Positions 19,513-29,567 of a DNA stretch of 64,000 nt are shown here, in pieces. The stretch is from NCBI GenBank assembly GCA_944388035.1, contig CALXHF010000003.1, positions 1 to 64,000 on the forward strand, read 5' to 3'. Every line of letters begins with the position of its first letter. Within the stretch, counting starts at the first letter, position 1. Made by a program: the position numbers and the translations under genes. The notes under the pieces were generated by a model. It searched no databases, had not been told where the DNA came from, and was given only the letters and a program-made list of their open reading frames with translations. The stretch comes from an uncultured Clostridia bacterium. Its GTDB lineage: Bacteria > Bacillota > Clostridia > TANB77 > CAG-508.

Positions 19513-20700
19513 ATGAGTAAGAAAACAGTAAAAGATATTGATTTGAAAGGAAAAAAAGTTTTAGTTAGATGTGACTTTAATGTACCATTAGATGAAAACA
19601 GAAATATAACAGATAATACAAGAATAGTAGCTGCATTACCAACTATAAAATATTTACTAGAAAATAATTGCAGTATTATTTTATGCTCACACTTAGGAAG
19701 ACCAAAAGGAGAATTTAAAAAAGAATTTTCATTAGAACCAGTTGCAAAAGAATTATCTAAATTATTAGAAAAGCAAGTAATAATGGCAAAAGATGTAATT
19801 GGTGAAGATGCTAAGAAAAAAGCTTCAGAATTAAAACAAGGAGAAATATTATTATTAGAAAATGTTAGATTTCATAGAGAAGAAACAGATAATGATCCAG
19901 AATTCAGTAAAGAATTAGCTAGTATGGCAGAAGTATATGTAAACGATGCATTTGGAGCAGCACATAGAGCTCACGCATCAACTGTAGGAGTTGCATCATA
20001 TTTACCAGCAGTATCAGGATTCTTAATTGAAAAAGAATTAAAATTCTTAGGAGATGCTTTAAATAACCCTCAAAGACCATTTATGGCAATATTAGGTGGT
20101 GCAAAAGTATCTGATAAAATAGGAGTAATAGATAGTTTATTAGAAAAAGTAGATACATTAATGATAGGTGGAGGTATGGCTTATACATTTTTTAAAGCAC
20201 AAGGATATAATGTAGGAGTATCAATCTGTGAAGAGGATAAATTAGATTTAGCTTTAAGTTTAATGGAAAAAGCGAAAAATAAAGGTGTTAAATTAATGCT
20301 TCCAGTAGATACAAGAGTAGGAAAAGAATTTAAGCCAGATACAGAAAGCAAAACAGTTCCTTGGACAGAAATTCCAGATGAGTGGGAAGGTTTTGATATT
20401 GGAGAAAAAACAATAGAAATGTATTCAGAAGAATTAAGAAAAGCAAAAACAGTAGTATGGAACGGACCACTAGGACTATTTGAATTTGACCAATTTGCAA
20501 AAGGAACAAATGCAATAGCAAAAGTATTGTCAGAATTAACAGATGCAACAACAATAATAGGTGGTGGAGATTCAGCAGCAGCAGTAAGAAAAGCAGGACT
20601 AGAAGATAAGATGACACATATATCAACAGGTGGTGGAGCATCTCTAGAATTTTTAGAAGGTAAAAAATTACCAGGAATAGAATGCTTACAAGATAAATAA
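19513..20700 (+). CDS. pgk: Phosphoglycerate kinase
   Basis: This 395-residue protein has the PGK signature [20 protein letters not shown] near the N-terminus, [16 protein letters not shown], and the C-terminal nucleotide motif [14 protein letters not shown]. It transfers the acyl phosphate of 1,3-bisphosphoglycerate to ADP. The ATG at 19513 has GGGAGG upstream; an in-frame extension to 19417 runs through the gap terminator and has no binding site. It is followed by tpiA after 34 bases. Confidence 0.97.
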   Translation: MSKKTVKDIDLKGKKVLVRCDFNVPLDENRNITDNTRIVAALPTIKYLLENNCSIILCSHLGRPKGEFKKEFSLEPVAKELSKLLEKQVIMAKDVIGEDAKKKASELKQGEILLLENVRFHREETDNDPEFSKELASMAEVYVNDAFGAAHRAHASTVGVASYLPAVSGFLIEKELKFLGDALNNPQRPFMAILGGAKVSDKIGVIDSLLEKVDTLMIGGGMAYTFFKAQGYNVGVSICEEDKLDLALSLMEKAKNKGVKLMLPVDTRVGKEFKPDTESKTVPWTEIPDEWEGFDIGEKTIEMYSEELRKAKTVVWNGPLGLFEFDQFAKGTNAIAKVLSELTDATTIIGGGDSAAAVRKAGLEDKMTHISTGGGASLEFLEGKKLPGIECLQDK

Positions 20701-20734
20701 TTATATATAAAAAAGTAAGAAAGAAGGAATTATT

Positions 20735-21487
20735 ATGAGAAGAAAAGTAATAGCAGGAAACTGGAAAATGAATATGCTTCCAGGAGAAGCAATAGAAATG
20801 ATAAATGAACTTACACCACTTGTAAAAGACACTAAAAATGAAGTAATATTATGTGTCCCATATACAGATTTGTTTTATGCACTTTTAACAGCACAAAACA
20901 CAAATATAAAAATAGGAGCACAAAATATGCATTTTGAAGAATCAGGTGCATATACAGGAGAAGTTTCTGGTAAAATGTTAAAAGCTATAAATGTAGAATA
21001 TGTAATAATAGGACACTCAGAAAGAAGACAATATTTTGCAGAAACAGATGAAACAGTAAATAAAAAAATAAAATCAGCATTTAAATATGATTTAAAGCCA
21101 ATAGTATGTGTTGGTGAAACATTAGAACAAAGAGAAGCTGGAAAAGCAGTAGATATAATTACAAAACAAACAGAACTTGCACTACAAGGTTTAAGTAATG
21201 AACAAGTTGAAAATACAATAATAGCATATGAGCCAATATGGGCAATAGGAACAGGAAAAACAGCAACAAGTGAAGATGCAAATAATTCAATAAAAGAAAT
21301 AAGAAATAAAATATCTGAAATTTATGGAGAAGAAACAGCACAAAAAGTTATAATACAATATGGAGGAAGTGTAAAATCAAGTAACGCAAAAGAATTATTT
21401 AATATGTCAGATATAGACGGAGGCTTAGTAGGTGGAGCAAGCTTAAAAGCCGAAGAATTTAGTAAAATAGTAAATTATGACAAATAA
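20735..21487 (+). CDS. tpiA: Triosephosphate isomerase
   Basis: This 250-residue TIM-barrel enzyme has AGNWKMN with the catalytic Lys, IIGHSERRQ with the catalytic His, [14 protein letters not shown] with the catalytic Glu, and the phosphate loop YGGSVK. It interconverts dihydroxyacetone phosphate and glyceraldehyde 3-phosphate. It has a good GAAAGAAGG site and sits between pgk and gpmI in the glycolytic run. Confidence 0.97.
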   Translation: MRRKVIAGNWKMNMLPGEAIEMINELTPLVKDTKNEVILCVPYTDLFYALLTAQNTNIKIGAQNMHFEESGAYTGEVSGKMLKAINVEYVIIGHSERRQYFAETDETVNKKIKSAFKYDLKPIVCVGETLEQREAGKAVDIITKQTELALQGLSNEQVENTIIAYEPIWAIGTGKTATSEDANNSIKEIRNKISEIYGEETAQKVIIQYGGSVKSSNAKELFNMSDIDGGLVGGASLKAEEFSKIVNYDK

Positions 21488-21504
21488 AAAAGGATGGTAA
21501 AAAA

Positions 21505-23046
21505 ATGAAAGATAAATTAACAATGCTAATGATATTAGACGGTTTTGGAGATAACCCTAATAAAGATGGAAATGCAATAAAATTAGCTAAAACACCTAAT
21601 ATAGATAAACTTATGAAAAAATATCCAAATACAGAAATTAGAACAAGTGGTTTAGCAGTAGGACTTCCAGAAGGGCAAATGGGTAATTCAGAAGTAGGAC
21701 ATACAAATATAGGTGCAGGAAGAATAGTATATCAAGAATTAACAAGAATAACAAAATCAATTGAAGAAGGAGATTTTTTTACAAACCCAGAATTTATTGC
21801 AGCAATAGATAATTGTAAGAAAAATCACTCAAAATTACACATAATGGGATTGTTATCAGATGGTGGAGTTCATAGCCATATTAGACATTTATATGGTTTA
21901 CTTGAAATGGCAAAAAGAAGAGATTTTGAAGACGTGTATGTACATTGTTTCTTAGACGGAAGAGATACACCACCAGCATCTGGTGAAACTTATATTATGA
22001 AACTACAAGATAAAATAAAAGAAAAAGGAATAGGAAAGATAGCGACTATATCTGGTAGATTTTATAGTATGGATAGAGATAAAAGATGGGAAAGAGTTAA
22101 AAAATCATATGATGCACTAGTAAATGGTAAAGGAAATAAGGCAGGAAGCACAATAAAAGCAATTGAAGATTCATATCAAAAAGAGGTATTTGATGAATTT
22201 GTAGAACCAACAGTAATTTGTAATGGTGATACACCAGTAGCAAAGATTGAAAAAAATGACTCTGTAATATTCTATAATTTTAGACCAGATAGAGCAAGAC
22301 AAATAACAAGAGCATTAGTAGATCCTGAATTTAATGAATTTGAAACTAAAAAAGATTTAAATTTATATTTTGTATGTTTCACAAGTTATGATGAAACAAT
22401 GCCAAATGTCCATATAGCATTTGAAAAAGAACAATTAAAAAATACATTTGGAGAATATATAAGTAAACTAGGATATACACAACTTAGAATAGCAGAAACA
22501 GAAAAATATGCGCATGTAACATTTTTCTTCAATGGAGGAGAAGAAAAACAATATCCTGGTGAAGATAGAATATTAGTACCATCTCCAAAAGTAGAAACAT
22601 ATGATTTAAAACCTGAAATGAGTGCTTATGAAGTCACAGATAAAGTATTAGAAGCAATAGAAAAAGATAAATATGATGCAATAATATTAAATTATGCAAA
22701 TACAGATATGGTAGGTCATACAGGAAGTTTACCAGCAGCAATAAAAGCAGTAGAAGCGGTAGATAAATGTGTTGGTAAAGTTGTAAAATTAGTAGAAGAA
22801 AAACAAGGAAACCTAATAATCACAGCAGATCACGGAAATGCGGAACAAATGATAGATTATAAAACAGGAGAACCACATACAGCACATACAACAAACCCTG
22901 TACCATTAATATTAGTAACAAATAATAAAAATTTAAAATTAAAGCAAGATGGAAAATTAGCAGACTTAGCACCAACAATGCTAGATTTAATGAATTTAGA
23001 AAAACCAGAAGAAATGACTGGAGTAAGTTTATTAGATAGGGAATAA
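21505..23046 (+). CDS. gpmI: 2,3-bisphosphoglycerate-independent phosphoglycerate mutase
   Basis: This 513-residue metalloenzyme of the alkaline-phosphatase superfamily starts with [11 protein letters not shown]. It has the phosphoserine region [17 protein letters not shown], then [24 protein letters not shown], and metal ligands in NTDMVGHTG and [11 protein letters not shown]. It converts 3- to 2-phosphoglycerate using two metal ions, often Mn. It starts 17 bases after tpiA and closes the glycolytic run. Confidence 0.97.
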   Translation: MKDKLTMLMILDGFGDNPNKDGNAIKLAKTPNIDKLMKKYPNTEIRTSGLAVGLPEGQMGNSEVGHTNIGAGRIVYQELTRITKSIEEGDFFTNPEFIAAIDNCKKNHSKLHIMGLLSDGGVHSHIRHLYGLLEMAKRRDFEDVYVHCFLDGRDTPPASGETYIMKLQDKIKEKGIGKIATISGRFYSMDRDKRWERVKKSYDALVNGKGNKAGSTIKAIEDSYQKEVFDEFVEPTVICNGDTPVAKIEKNDSVIFYNFRPDRARQITRALVDPEFNEFETKKDLNLYFVCFTSYDETMPNVHIAFEKEQLKNTFGEYISKLGYTQLRIAETEKYAHVTFFFNGGEEKQYPGEDRILVPSPKVETYDLKPEMSAYEVTDKVLEAIEKDKYDAIILNYANTDMVGHTGSLPAAIKAVEAVDKCVGKVVKLVEEKQGNLIITADHGNAEQMIDYKTGEPHTAHTTNPVPLILVTNNKNLKLKQDGKLADLAPTMLDLMNLEKPEEMTGVSLLDRE

Positions 23047-23052
23047 AAGGTT

Positions 23053-23871
23053 ATGTTAAATCACACGAAAAAAATAAAAAAAATGTATGAAGAAATACAA
23101 AGAAGATTGTATTATATGATACCAGAAAAATGGGATAAATTATATTTATATAGTTCAGTAATAGATAAGCCAAATGGTGAAAAAAAAGGAGAATTATATT
23201 TTTATTATATCCCAAAAGGCATTTTAAAGAAAAAACCTGTAAATGTATATGAGATACCAAATAAATTTAATTTAGATGAAAATGACTACTTAAAATTAGT
23301 AAGTATACTATATAGTAAAATAAAGCAACTAAGAGAAGAATTTAGAAAATCAGAAACAGGAAGTTTATGGTCTAATATAACAATTATAATAGAAGGAACT
23401 AAATTCAAAGTAGAATATAATTATGAGGATTTAGAAAATAGTGAATTCAATAGTTATGAAAGACATATAATATGGAGATATGAATATCTTGGAATAGGAG
23501 AAGAACAAGTAAATAAAAAAGATAGGGATATCTTAAAAAGATATTTACAGACTGCCCAGATATTAAGAAGGAAAGAAGTATACGAAACAGGTATATATAT
23601 AAGTGATATAGAAAATAAAGTAGCATATAATACAGATGAAGTAAATGAAGATAATAATAATGTTAAAAATAGAGATAATCAGAAAGAAGATATTAACAGA
23701 GAAAAAATGGAAATGCAAAAAGAAGAAAGTAGAGAGTCATATATTAATAAAAATATGAGTATTGATAAAGAAAATAAACAACAAACAAAAAGAAAAAACC
23801 AATTATTATTATCGGAAGAACAAATAAGAAAATATGAAGAACAACATAAAAAAAGAAATACTAATATTTGA
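23053..23871 (+). CDS. YezG/DUF600-family immunity-like protein with long acidic tail
   Basis: Residues 5-160 match the YezG (DUF600) pattern: MIPEKWDKLYLYSSV, GELYFYYIP, LREEFRKSETGSLWSNITIIIEG and SYERHIIWRYEYLGI. YezG-type proteins are antidotes to LXG polymorphic toxins such as YeeF. About 85 extra residues, charged and low in complexity (EDNNNVKNRDNQKEDINREK), follow the domain and are unusual. The gene begins seven bases after gpmI with no adjacent toxin, so it is an orphan. Its role could be immunity against neighbours' toxins or something repurposed. Confidence 0.75.
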   Translation: MLNHTKKIKKMYEEIQRRLYYMIPEKWDKLYLYSSVIDKPNGEKKGELYFYYIPKGILKKKPVNVYEIPNKFNLDENDYLKLVSILYSKIKQLREEFRKSETGSLWSNITIIIEGTKFKVEYNYEDLENSEFNSYERHIIWRYEYLGIGEEQVNKKDRDILKRYLQTAQILRRKEVYETGIYISDIENKVAYNTDEVNEDNNNVKNRDNQKEDINREKMEMQKEESRESYINKNMSIDKENKQQTKRKNQLLLSEEQIRKYEEQHKKRNTNI

Positions 23872-23978
23872 AAATAAAAAATGATATAAAATATGTTATA
23901 AATTTAGGTTTTACCTAAAATATTATAAATAAAATACTAAAAATAAAAAGAAAACAAAAAATGAAAGGAGCAATTAAA

Positions 23979-24671
23979 ATGACTTATTCAAAAGAATTAG
24001 AAGAAATGTGTTATGTTCGTAAAGGAGTAGACCACGGACCAGCACCAATACCAGAAGAAGGTAAATGGGTAAAAGCAAAAGAAATAAAAGATATATCAGG
24101 GTTAACACACGGTATAGGATGGTGTGCACCACAACAAGGAGCTTGTAAATTAACATTAAATATAAAAGATGGAATTATACAAGAAGCTTTAGTAGAAACA
24201 ATAGGATGTTCAGGTATGACACATTCAGCAGCAATGGCAGGAGAAATATTAACAGGAAAAACAATATTAGAAGCATTAAATACAGATTTAGTATGTGATG
24301 CGATAAATACAGCAATGAGAGAATTATTCTTACAAATTGTATATGGAAGAAGTCAAACAGCATTTTCAGAAGGGGGACTTCCAGTAGGTGCAGGACTTGA
24401 GGATTTAGGAAAAGGACATACATCACAAGTTGGAACAATCTATTCAAGTACATTAAAAGGACCAAGATATTTACAATTAACAGAAGGTTATATTCTAGAA
24501 TTAGGGTTAGATAAAGATGACCAAATAATAGGATATAAATATGTACATACAGGAAAAATGATGGATAATATTAAAAAAGGAATAGACCCAATGGAAGCAA
24601 TAGAAAAAGCAACAGGAACATATGGAAGATTTGATGAAGCAGTAAAGAAAATAGATCCAAGAGAACAATAG
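23979..24671 (+). CDS. NifU-like iron-sulfur assembly scaffold protein, partner of GGGtGRT
   Basis: This 230-residue protein resembles the NifU/IscU N-terminal scaffold fold. Cysteines lie at GIGWCAPQQGAC, TIGCSGMTHSA and LVCDAIN, suited to hold a transient Fe-S cluster. The ATG at 23979 has AAAGGAG upstream and was preferred to 23961. It sits 73 bases ahead of the GGGtGRT gene, a pairing I recall as usual in Clostridia. The exact client is unknown. Confidence 0.8.
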   Translation: MTYSKELEEMCYVRKGVDHGPAPIPEEGKWVKAKEIKDISGLTHGIGWCAPQQGACKLTLNIKDGIIQEALVETIGCSGMTHSAAMAGEILTGKTILEALNTDLVCDAINTAMRELFLQIVYGRSQTAFSEGGLPVGAGLEDLGKGHTSQVGTIYSSTLKGPRYLQLTEGYILELGLDKDDQIIGYKYVHTGKMMDNIKKGIDPMEAIEKATGTYGRFDEAVKKIDPREQ

Positions 24672-24744
24672 AGACTTTTCCTTTGCACACATTTGTGTCG
24701 GGACACATCTAAAAAAATAAAAATGATAATTAGGAGGAAATAAA

Positions 24745-25746
24745 ATGGCAGTAACATTTGAAAGTTATGAAAGAAGAATAAATCAAATAAAACCAGTTAT
24801 GGAAAAATACGGAATAAAAGATTTTGAAGACGCATTAAAGATATGTACAGATAAAGGTTTTAACCCTTATGAAATTGTAAAAGGAGTTCAACCAATTTGC
24901 TTTGAAAATGCAGCTTGGGCATACACTTTAGGTGCAGCAATAGCAATTAAAAAAGGATGTACAAAAGCAGCTGATGCAGCAAAAGCAATAGGAGAAGGTT
25001 TACAAGCATTTTGTATTCCTGGTTCTGTTGCAGATGATAGAAAAGTAGGTCTAGGACATGGAAATTTAGCTTCTATGTTATTATCAGAAGATACAAAATG
25101 TTTTGCGTTTTTAGCAGGGCACGAGAGTTTTGCAGCAGCAGAAGGTGCAATTGGTATTGCAAAATCAGCAAATAAAGTAAGAAAAACACCTTTAAGAGTT
25201 ATCTTAAACGGACTTGGAAAAGATGCAGCACAAGTAATTTCAAGAATAAATGGTTTTACTTATGTAAAAACAGATTTTGACTATTTTACAGGAAAGGTAA
25301 ATGTAGTAGAAGAGATTAAATATTCTGAAGGTGAAAGATCAGAAGTTAAATGTTATGGAGCAAATGATGTAAGAGAAGGTGTTGCAATTATGTGGCTAGA
25401 AGATGTTGATGTTTCAATTACTGGAAATTCAACAAACCCAACAAGATTCCAACACCCAGTTGCAGGTACATATAAGAAAGAAAGAATAGAAGCAGGTAAA
25501 AAATACTTCTCTGTTGCATCAGGTGGTGGAACAGGAAGAACATTACACCCAGATAATATGGCAGCTGGACCAGCTTCATATGGTATGACAGATACTATGG
25601 GAAGGATGCACTCAGATGCACAATTTGCAGGAAGTTCTTCAGTACCAGCACACGTTGAAATGATGGGACTAATCGGTATGGGTAACAACCCAATGGTTGG
25701 AGCTTCAGTTGCAGTAGCAGTTGCAGTAGAAGAAGCTATGAAATAG
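24745..25746 (+). CDS. GGGtGRT protein
   Basis: This 333-residue protein carries the eponymous motif SGGGTGRTLHPDNMA near residue 255. It is glycine/alanine-rich, with Cys at VQPICFENAAW, KKGCTKAAD, QAFCIPG and TKCFAFLAG. It belongs to an uncharacterised family found mainly in anaerobic Firmicutes next to a NifU-like scaffold, suggesting it receives or helps build an Fe-S centre. AGGAGG lies before the ATG. Function beyond the family name is unknown. Confidence 0.88.
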   Translation: MAVTFESYERRINQIKPVMEKYGIKDFEDALKICTDKGFNPYEIVKGVQPICFENAAWAYTLGAAIAIKKGCTKAADAAKAIGEGLQAFCIPGSVADDRKVGLGHGNLASMLLSEDTKCFAFLAGHESFAAAEGAIGIAKSANKVRKTPLRVILNGLGKDAAQVISRINGFTYVKTDFDYFTGKVNVVEEIKYSEGERSEVKCYGANDVREGVAIMWLEDVDVSITGNSTNPTRFQHPVAGTYKKERIEAGKKYFSVASGGGTGRTLHPDNMAAGPASYGMTDTMGRMHSDAQFAGSSSVPAHVEMMGLIGMGNNPMVGASVAVAVAVEEAMK

Positions 25747-25775
25747 TTTAAAAATGAAATTTTAAATATAAAATT

Positions 25776-25818
25776 AAAAGTGGATGAATATTATAAGATA
25801 GGTTTATCCACTTTTTAT
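25776..25818 (+). terminator. Terminator after GGGtGRT gene
   Basis: AAAAGTGGAT (25776-25785) pairs with ATCCACTTTT (25806-25815) and is followed by T residues. Confidence 0.75.
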
Positions 25819-25846
25819 CTATTAAAATTTAATAAAAGGAGAAATT

Positions 25847-26941
25847 ATGTTAGATAAAATAACAAGACCTAGTGTATTAGAGGTTAATTTAGATAATTTT
25901 AAATATAATATAAAACAAATAAAGAAGTTTTTAAAACCAGAAACTAAAATTATGCCAGTAATAAAAGCTGAAGGTTATGGAACATATATAAATACAAGGT
26001 TAAATATTATAGATGAATTTGAAACTGTTGCAATTGCAACAGTTAATGAAGGAGAAAATTTAAGAAATTTAGGTTTTAAAAAGGGGATTTTTGTTTTAAA
26101 CCAACCTTGTACAACAGAAATAGATAAAATAGTAGAAAACAATTTAACAATAGGAGTATGTTCTAAAGGATTTTTAGAAGAAGTTAAAAATAAAGATTCT
26201 AAAATAAAAGTCCATATTGAAATAGAAACAGGTATGGGAAGAACTGGAGTTAGTATAGATGAATTAGACGATTTTATAAGTTTTATAAAAGAAAATGAAA
26301 ATGTAAAAGTAGAAGGTGTATATACACATTTATCATCAGCAGATGAAGATTTTGAGTATACAAAAAAACAATTAGAGAAATTTGAAAAAGCAGTAGAAAA
26401 AGTAAAAGAAAATTTTGATATTAAATATGTACATTGTTTGGCATCAAATGGAATAATTAATTTTAATAAATATCAATATAATTTAGTACGACCTGGAATA
26501 ATTATGTATGGCTATGAATCGGGAAAAGAAATAAAAGAAAAAATAGATTTAAAACCAGTAACTACATTAAAATCAAAAATAACTTTTTTAAAAGAAGTGG
26601 AAAAAGGAACAAGCATTAGTTATGGAAGAAGGTTTATAACTAAAAGAAAATCTAAAATTGCAACTGTGCCAATAGGATATGCAGATGGACTAAAAAGAAT
26701 TTTATCAAATGTAGGAGAAGTTGTAATAAATAACAAAAAAGCACCAATTATAGGAAGTATTTGTATGGATAGTTTTATGGTAGATGTAACAGATATTGAA
26801 GATGTAAAATATGAAGATGATGTATATATTTGGGATAACAAACTAATTACAATAGATGATATTGCAAAAAAATGTAATACTATTAATTATGAAATATTAA
26901 GCACAATAGGAAAGAGAATACCAAGAAAATTTATTTTTTAA
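25847..26941 (+). CDS. alr: Alanine racemase
   Basis: This 364-residue fold-type III PLP enzyme has the Schiff-base Lys40 in VIKAEGYG and the opposing catalytic Tyr259 in SISYGRRF. Other landmarks are IETGMGRTG, YTHLSSAD and RPGIIMYGY. It makes D-alanine for peptidoglycan. The loop after Lys40 is AEGYG rather than the commoner ADAYG, a mild divergence. GGAG lies before the ATG. It is a single-gene unit between two terminators. Confidence 0.92.
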   Translation: MLDKITRPSVLEVNLDNFKYNIKQIKKFLKPETKIMPVIKAEGYGTYINTRLNIIDEFETVAIATVNEGENLRNLGFKKGIFVLNQPCTTEIDKIVENNLTIGVCSKGFLEEVKNKDSKIKVHIEIETGMGRTGVSIDELDDFISFIKENENVKVEGVYTHLSSADEDFEYTKKQLEKFEKAVEKVKENFDIKYVHCLASNGIINFNKYQYNLVRPGIIMYGYESGKEIKEKIDLKPVTTLKSKITFLKEVEKGTSISYGRRFITKRKSKIATVPIGYADGLKRILSNVGEVVINNKKAPIIGSICMDSFMVDVTDIEDVKYEDDVYIWDNKLITIDDIAKKCNTINYEILSTIGKRIPRKFIF

Positions 26942-26961
26942 AATATTTGTAAAAGAAAAAG

Positions 26962-26993
26962 ACTAAAATAAAGATAAATATTTTAGTTTTTTT
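26962..26993 (+). terminator. Terminator after alr
   Basis: ACTAAAATA (26962-26970) pairs with TATTTTAGT (26979-26987), followed by six more T. Confidence 0.75.
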
Positions 26994-27054
26994 CATGTTT
27001 TAATTGCTAAGGAATATTATTTGTTCTATAATAGTTGTATATGGAGGAGAGTTT

Positions 27055-27951
27055 ATGATACCTGAGTTTTTAATAGAAAGATTAGAAAATCAATATGGAA
27101 AAGATTTGGTAAAAGAAATAATAGAAGGATATAAAAAACAAAGGAAAGTGACATTTAGAGTAAACACTTTAAAAACAACTGTAGAAGGAATAGAAAAAGT
27201 TTTAGATGAAAAAAATATAGAATACAAAAAAGTTTCATATTATAAAGAAGCTTTTATAATAGAACATACAAGAGAAAATGAAATAAAACAATTAGACTGT
27301 TATAAAAATGGGGAAATCTATATGCAAAGTTTGTCATCAATGTTGCCACCAATTATATTAGAACCGAAAGAAAATACAGATATATTAGATATGACAGCAG
27401 CACCAGGTGGAAAAACGACAGAAATAGCAACGATAACACAAAATAAAGCTAGGATAACAGCAGTTGAAATGAATAAAATAAGAGCGGAAAAATTGAAATA
27501 TAATGTGGAAAAACAAGGAGCAAATTCAGTATATATAATGCAGCAAGATGCAAGAAAAATTGATAGCTTTTTTTCATTTGATAGTATTTTATTAGATGCA
27601 CCTTGCAGTGGAAGTGGAACAATAAATATTAATGATGTAAAATTAGAAAAAACTTTCACAAGAGAACTTATAAATAAATCTATAAAATCACAAAAAACAT
27701 TAATAAGAAAAGCTATAGAAATCTTAAAAAAAGGAAGTGAATTAGTATATTCTACTTGTTCTATATTACAAGAAGAAAATGAAGATATAATAAATGAAAT
27801 ATTAAAAACAAAAAAAGTTGAGATAGTAAATATAAATTTTCCAGGAATAGAAGAATTACCAAAGCTTCCAAGCAAAATAAAAGGAACATTATGTGTTATG
27901 CCAAACGAAGAATATGAAGGCTTTTTTGTAGCTAAATTAAAAAAATTATAA
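27055..27951 (+). CDS. RsmB/NOL1/NOP2-type RNA (cytosine-5) methyltransferase
   Basis: This 298-residue enzyme has the SAM loop DMTAAPGGKT at 112-121, the DAPCSGSG motif IV with Cys184, and the catalytic Cys235 in VYSTCSILQEEN. Two cysteines in these positions are the mark of m5C RNA methyltransferases. It is shorter than RsmB (no NusB-like domain), so the target could be 16S or 23S rRNA or tRNA. The ATG at 27055 has ATGGAGGAGAG upstream; the extension to 27004 has no site. Confidence 0.88.
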   Translation: MIPEFLIERLENQYGKDLVKEIIEGYKKQRKVTFRVNTLKTTVEGIEKVLDEKNIEYKKVSYYKEAFIIEHTRENEIKQLDCYKNGEIYMQSLSSMLPPIILEPKENTDILDMTAAPGGKTTEIATITQNKARITAVEMNKIRAEKLKYNVEKQGANSVYIMQQDARKIDSFFSFDSILLDAPCSGSGTININDVKLEKTFTRELINKSIKSQKTLIRKAIEILKKGSELVYSTCSILQEENEDIINEILKTKKVEIVNINFPGIEELPKLPSKIKGTLCVMPNEEYEGFFVAKLKKL

Positions 27952-28009
27952 AATCTTGTAACAAAATCATTTCTTTTAACACTTAATAATTAGAAAGGGG
28001 AGAAATGTT

Positions 28010-28492
28010 ATGCAGGATATAGAAGAAATTTATAAAACATATGCAAATACAATATACAAATATATATTCTGCTTATGTAATGATAAATATTTATCTGAAG
28101 AAATTGTCCAAGAAACATTTGAAGTAGCAATAAAAAACATAAATAAATTTAAAGGTGATTGTAAAATCTCTACTTGGTTATGCCAGATAGCAAAATACAT
28201 ATGGTATAATAAGTTAAAAAAACATAAAAAAATAACAAAGAATTCTTTTGAAGAAATAGAAAATATCGTTTTAGAAGAAAGAAGTTTCGAAGATAAAATA
28301 ATAGAAAAACAAGAACAAATAGAAATGTTTAAGAAAATTCAAAAACTAGATGAACTAACAAGAAATGTTGTATATTTAAGAATTTTAGGGGACTTAAGTT
28401 ATAAAGAAATTGCAGAAATAATGGGTAAAAGTGAAAGTTGGGCAAGAGTAACATTTTTCCGTGGTAAAGAAAAATTAAAGGAGGAGAAATGA
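28010..28492 (+). CDS. ECF-type RNA polymerase sigma factor
   Basis: This 160-residue protein has region 2 (YIFCLCNDKYLSEEIVQETF) and region 4 (VVYLRILGDLSYKEIAEIMG, then SESWARVTFFRGKEKL), the minimal ECF sigma layout. AAAGGGGAG precedes the ATG. It is coupled to the next gene, a zinc-finger anti-sigma protein starting only two bases after its stop, so it should be held inactive at the membrane until a signal arrives. No autoregulatory promoter could be assigned. Confidence 0.9.
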   Translation: MQDIEEIYKTYANTIYKYIFCLCNDKYLSEEIVQETFEVAIKNINKFKGDCKISTWLCQIAKYIWYNKLKKHKKITKNSFEEIENIVLEERSFEDKIIEKQEQIEMFKKIQKLDELTRNVVYLRILGDLSYKEIAEIMGKSESWARVTFFRGKEKLKEEK

Positions 28493-28494
28493 TT

Positions 28495-29137
28495 ATGGAT
28501 AAAAAATGTGAAATAGTACAAGATTTATTATTTGGATATAAAGATAATACATTACATAATGAATCAAAAAAAATAGTAGAGGAACATTTAAAAACTTGTG
28601 AAAATTGTAATAAAATTTTTCAAGATTTAAAAGAAGAAGAAAATAATATTTCTTCTGAAAAAAAAGAAATAGATTATTTAAAAAAAGTTAGAAAAAATAT
28701 AAATAAGAAAAACAAATTACTAATTATAATAGGAATCATATTAACAATAGTTGTTGCTTTTAATATTTGTATATTTTCTTATTATTATAAAGAAGCAGGA
28801 AAGTTACAAGTTTTTCTAGAAGATGATATAACACAAGAACAAATGGAAGAAATAGAAAGTAAAATACTAGAAATAGATAAAAATGCTAATATAAAATATT
28901 ATACTAAAGAAGATAGTTTAAATGAAATGAAATCTAAAATAGAAAATAAAGAATTACTTTCAGGATATGAAAATCGGAAATAATATATTTCCTTCATATT
29001 ACATAATAGAAACAAATATCAAGGATGCTAAAAAAATAGAAGAAAATATTATAAATTTAGAAGGTGTAAAAAAGACTAATGGAGCTTTTAATCTAAACCC
29101 ATATTTGTTTATGATATCAGAGATCCTTGAAAAATAA
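28495..29137 (+). CDS. Anti-sigma factor (zf-HC2) with FtsX-like extracellular domain, needs +1 frameshift at CGG
   Basis: The N-terminus has the anti-sigma zinc motif EEHLKTCENC, then a membrane helix (LLIIIGIILTIVVAFNICIF, about residues 75-95), then an FtsX-extracellular-like domain (LQVFLEDDITQEQMEEIESK and KYYTKEDSLNEM). The zero frame ends at ENRK-stop at 28983. The CGG codon 28975-28977 follows AAT. Skipping C28975 continues as GNNIFPSYYIIETNIKDAKK and on to a stop at 29135-29137, completing the FtsX-like fold (160 + 53 = 213 residues). The ATG at 28495 is favoured by spacing from GGAGGAG. It is the probable regulator of the upstream ECF sigma factor. Confidence 0.8.
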
Positions 29138-29149
29138 GGAGAATTTACA

Positions 29150-29461
29150 ATGTATTACATATATATGTTAAGGTGTAAAGATAATACAATATATACAGGA
29201 ATAACTGTTGATATTAAAAGAAGAATGGAAGAACATTTTTCTAGAAATGAAAAATGTGCAAAATACACATATACCCATAATGCTAAAATACTAGAAGCTG
29301 TGTGGCGAACAGAAAACAAATCTTTAGCTTCTAAATTAGAATACGCAATAAAAAAACTAACAAAAGCAAAAAAAGAAGAACTAATAAGAAATAAAAAAAT
29401 AGAAGATATATTTTTAGATAATGAAAAAATAGATACAACAAAATATTTTTTAGAAAAGTAA
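29150..29461 (+). CDS. GIY-YIG nuclease family protein (YhbQ/UPF0213-like)
   Basis: This 103-residue single-domain protein has YYIYMLRCKDNTIYTGIT (GIY-YIG core strands), Arg in IKRRMEEH and KLEYAIKKL with the catalytic Glu. Small stand-alone GIY-YIG proteins occur widely and probably act in DNA repair. It starts 12 bases after the frameshifted anti-sigma stop with AAGGAG ahead of the ATG, consistent with the +1 frame being the true 3' end of that gene. Confidence 0.88.
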   Translation: MYYIYMLRCKDNTIYTGITVDIKRRMEEHFSRNEKCAKYTYTHNAKILEAVWRTENKSLASKLEYAIKKLTKAKKEELIRNKKIEDIFLDNEKIDTTKYFLEK

Positions 29462-29488
29462 AGCAAATATTAATTTTGCTTTATTTTT
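29459..29488 (+). terminator. Terminator after GIY-YIG gene
   Basis: AAAGCAAA pairs with TTTTGCTTT over a six-base loop, followed by T-rich sequence. Confidence 0.65.
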
Positions 29489-29502
29489 CTTTTCAAATTA
29501 AT

Positions 29503-29531
29503 TTGCAAAAAAAAATAATAAATGTTATAAT
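29503..29531 (+). promoter_or_regulatory. Sigma-A promoter
   Basis: TTGCAA (29503-29508), a 17-base spacer and TATAAT (29526-29531), 37 bases ahead of the next ATG. Confidence 0.75.
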
Positions 29532-29567
29532 AAAAAAGTACAAAAGGGAAAAAGAAGAGGTGTAAAA

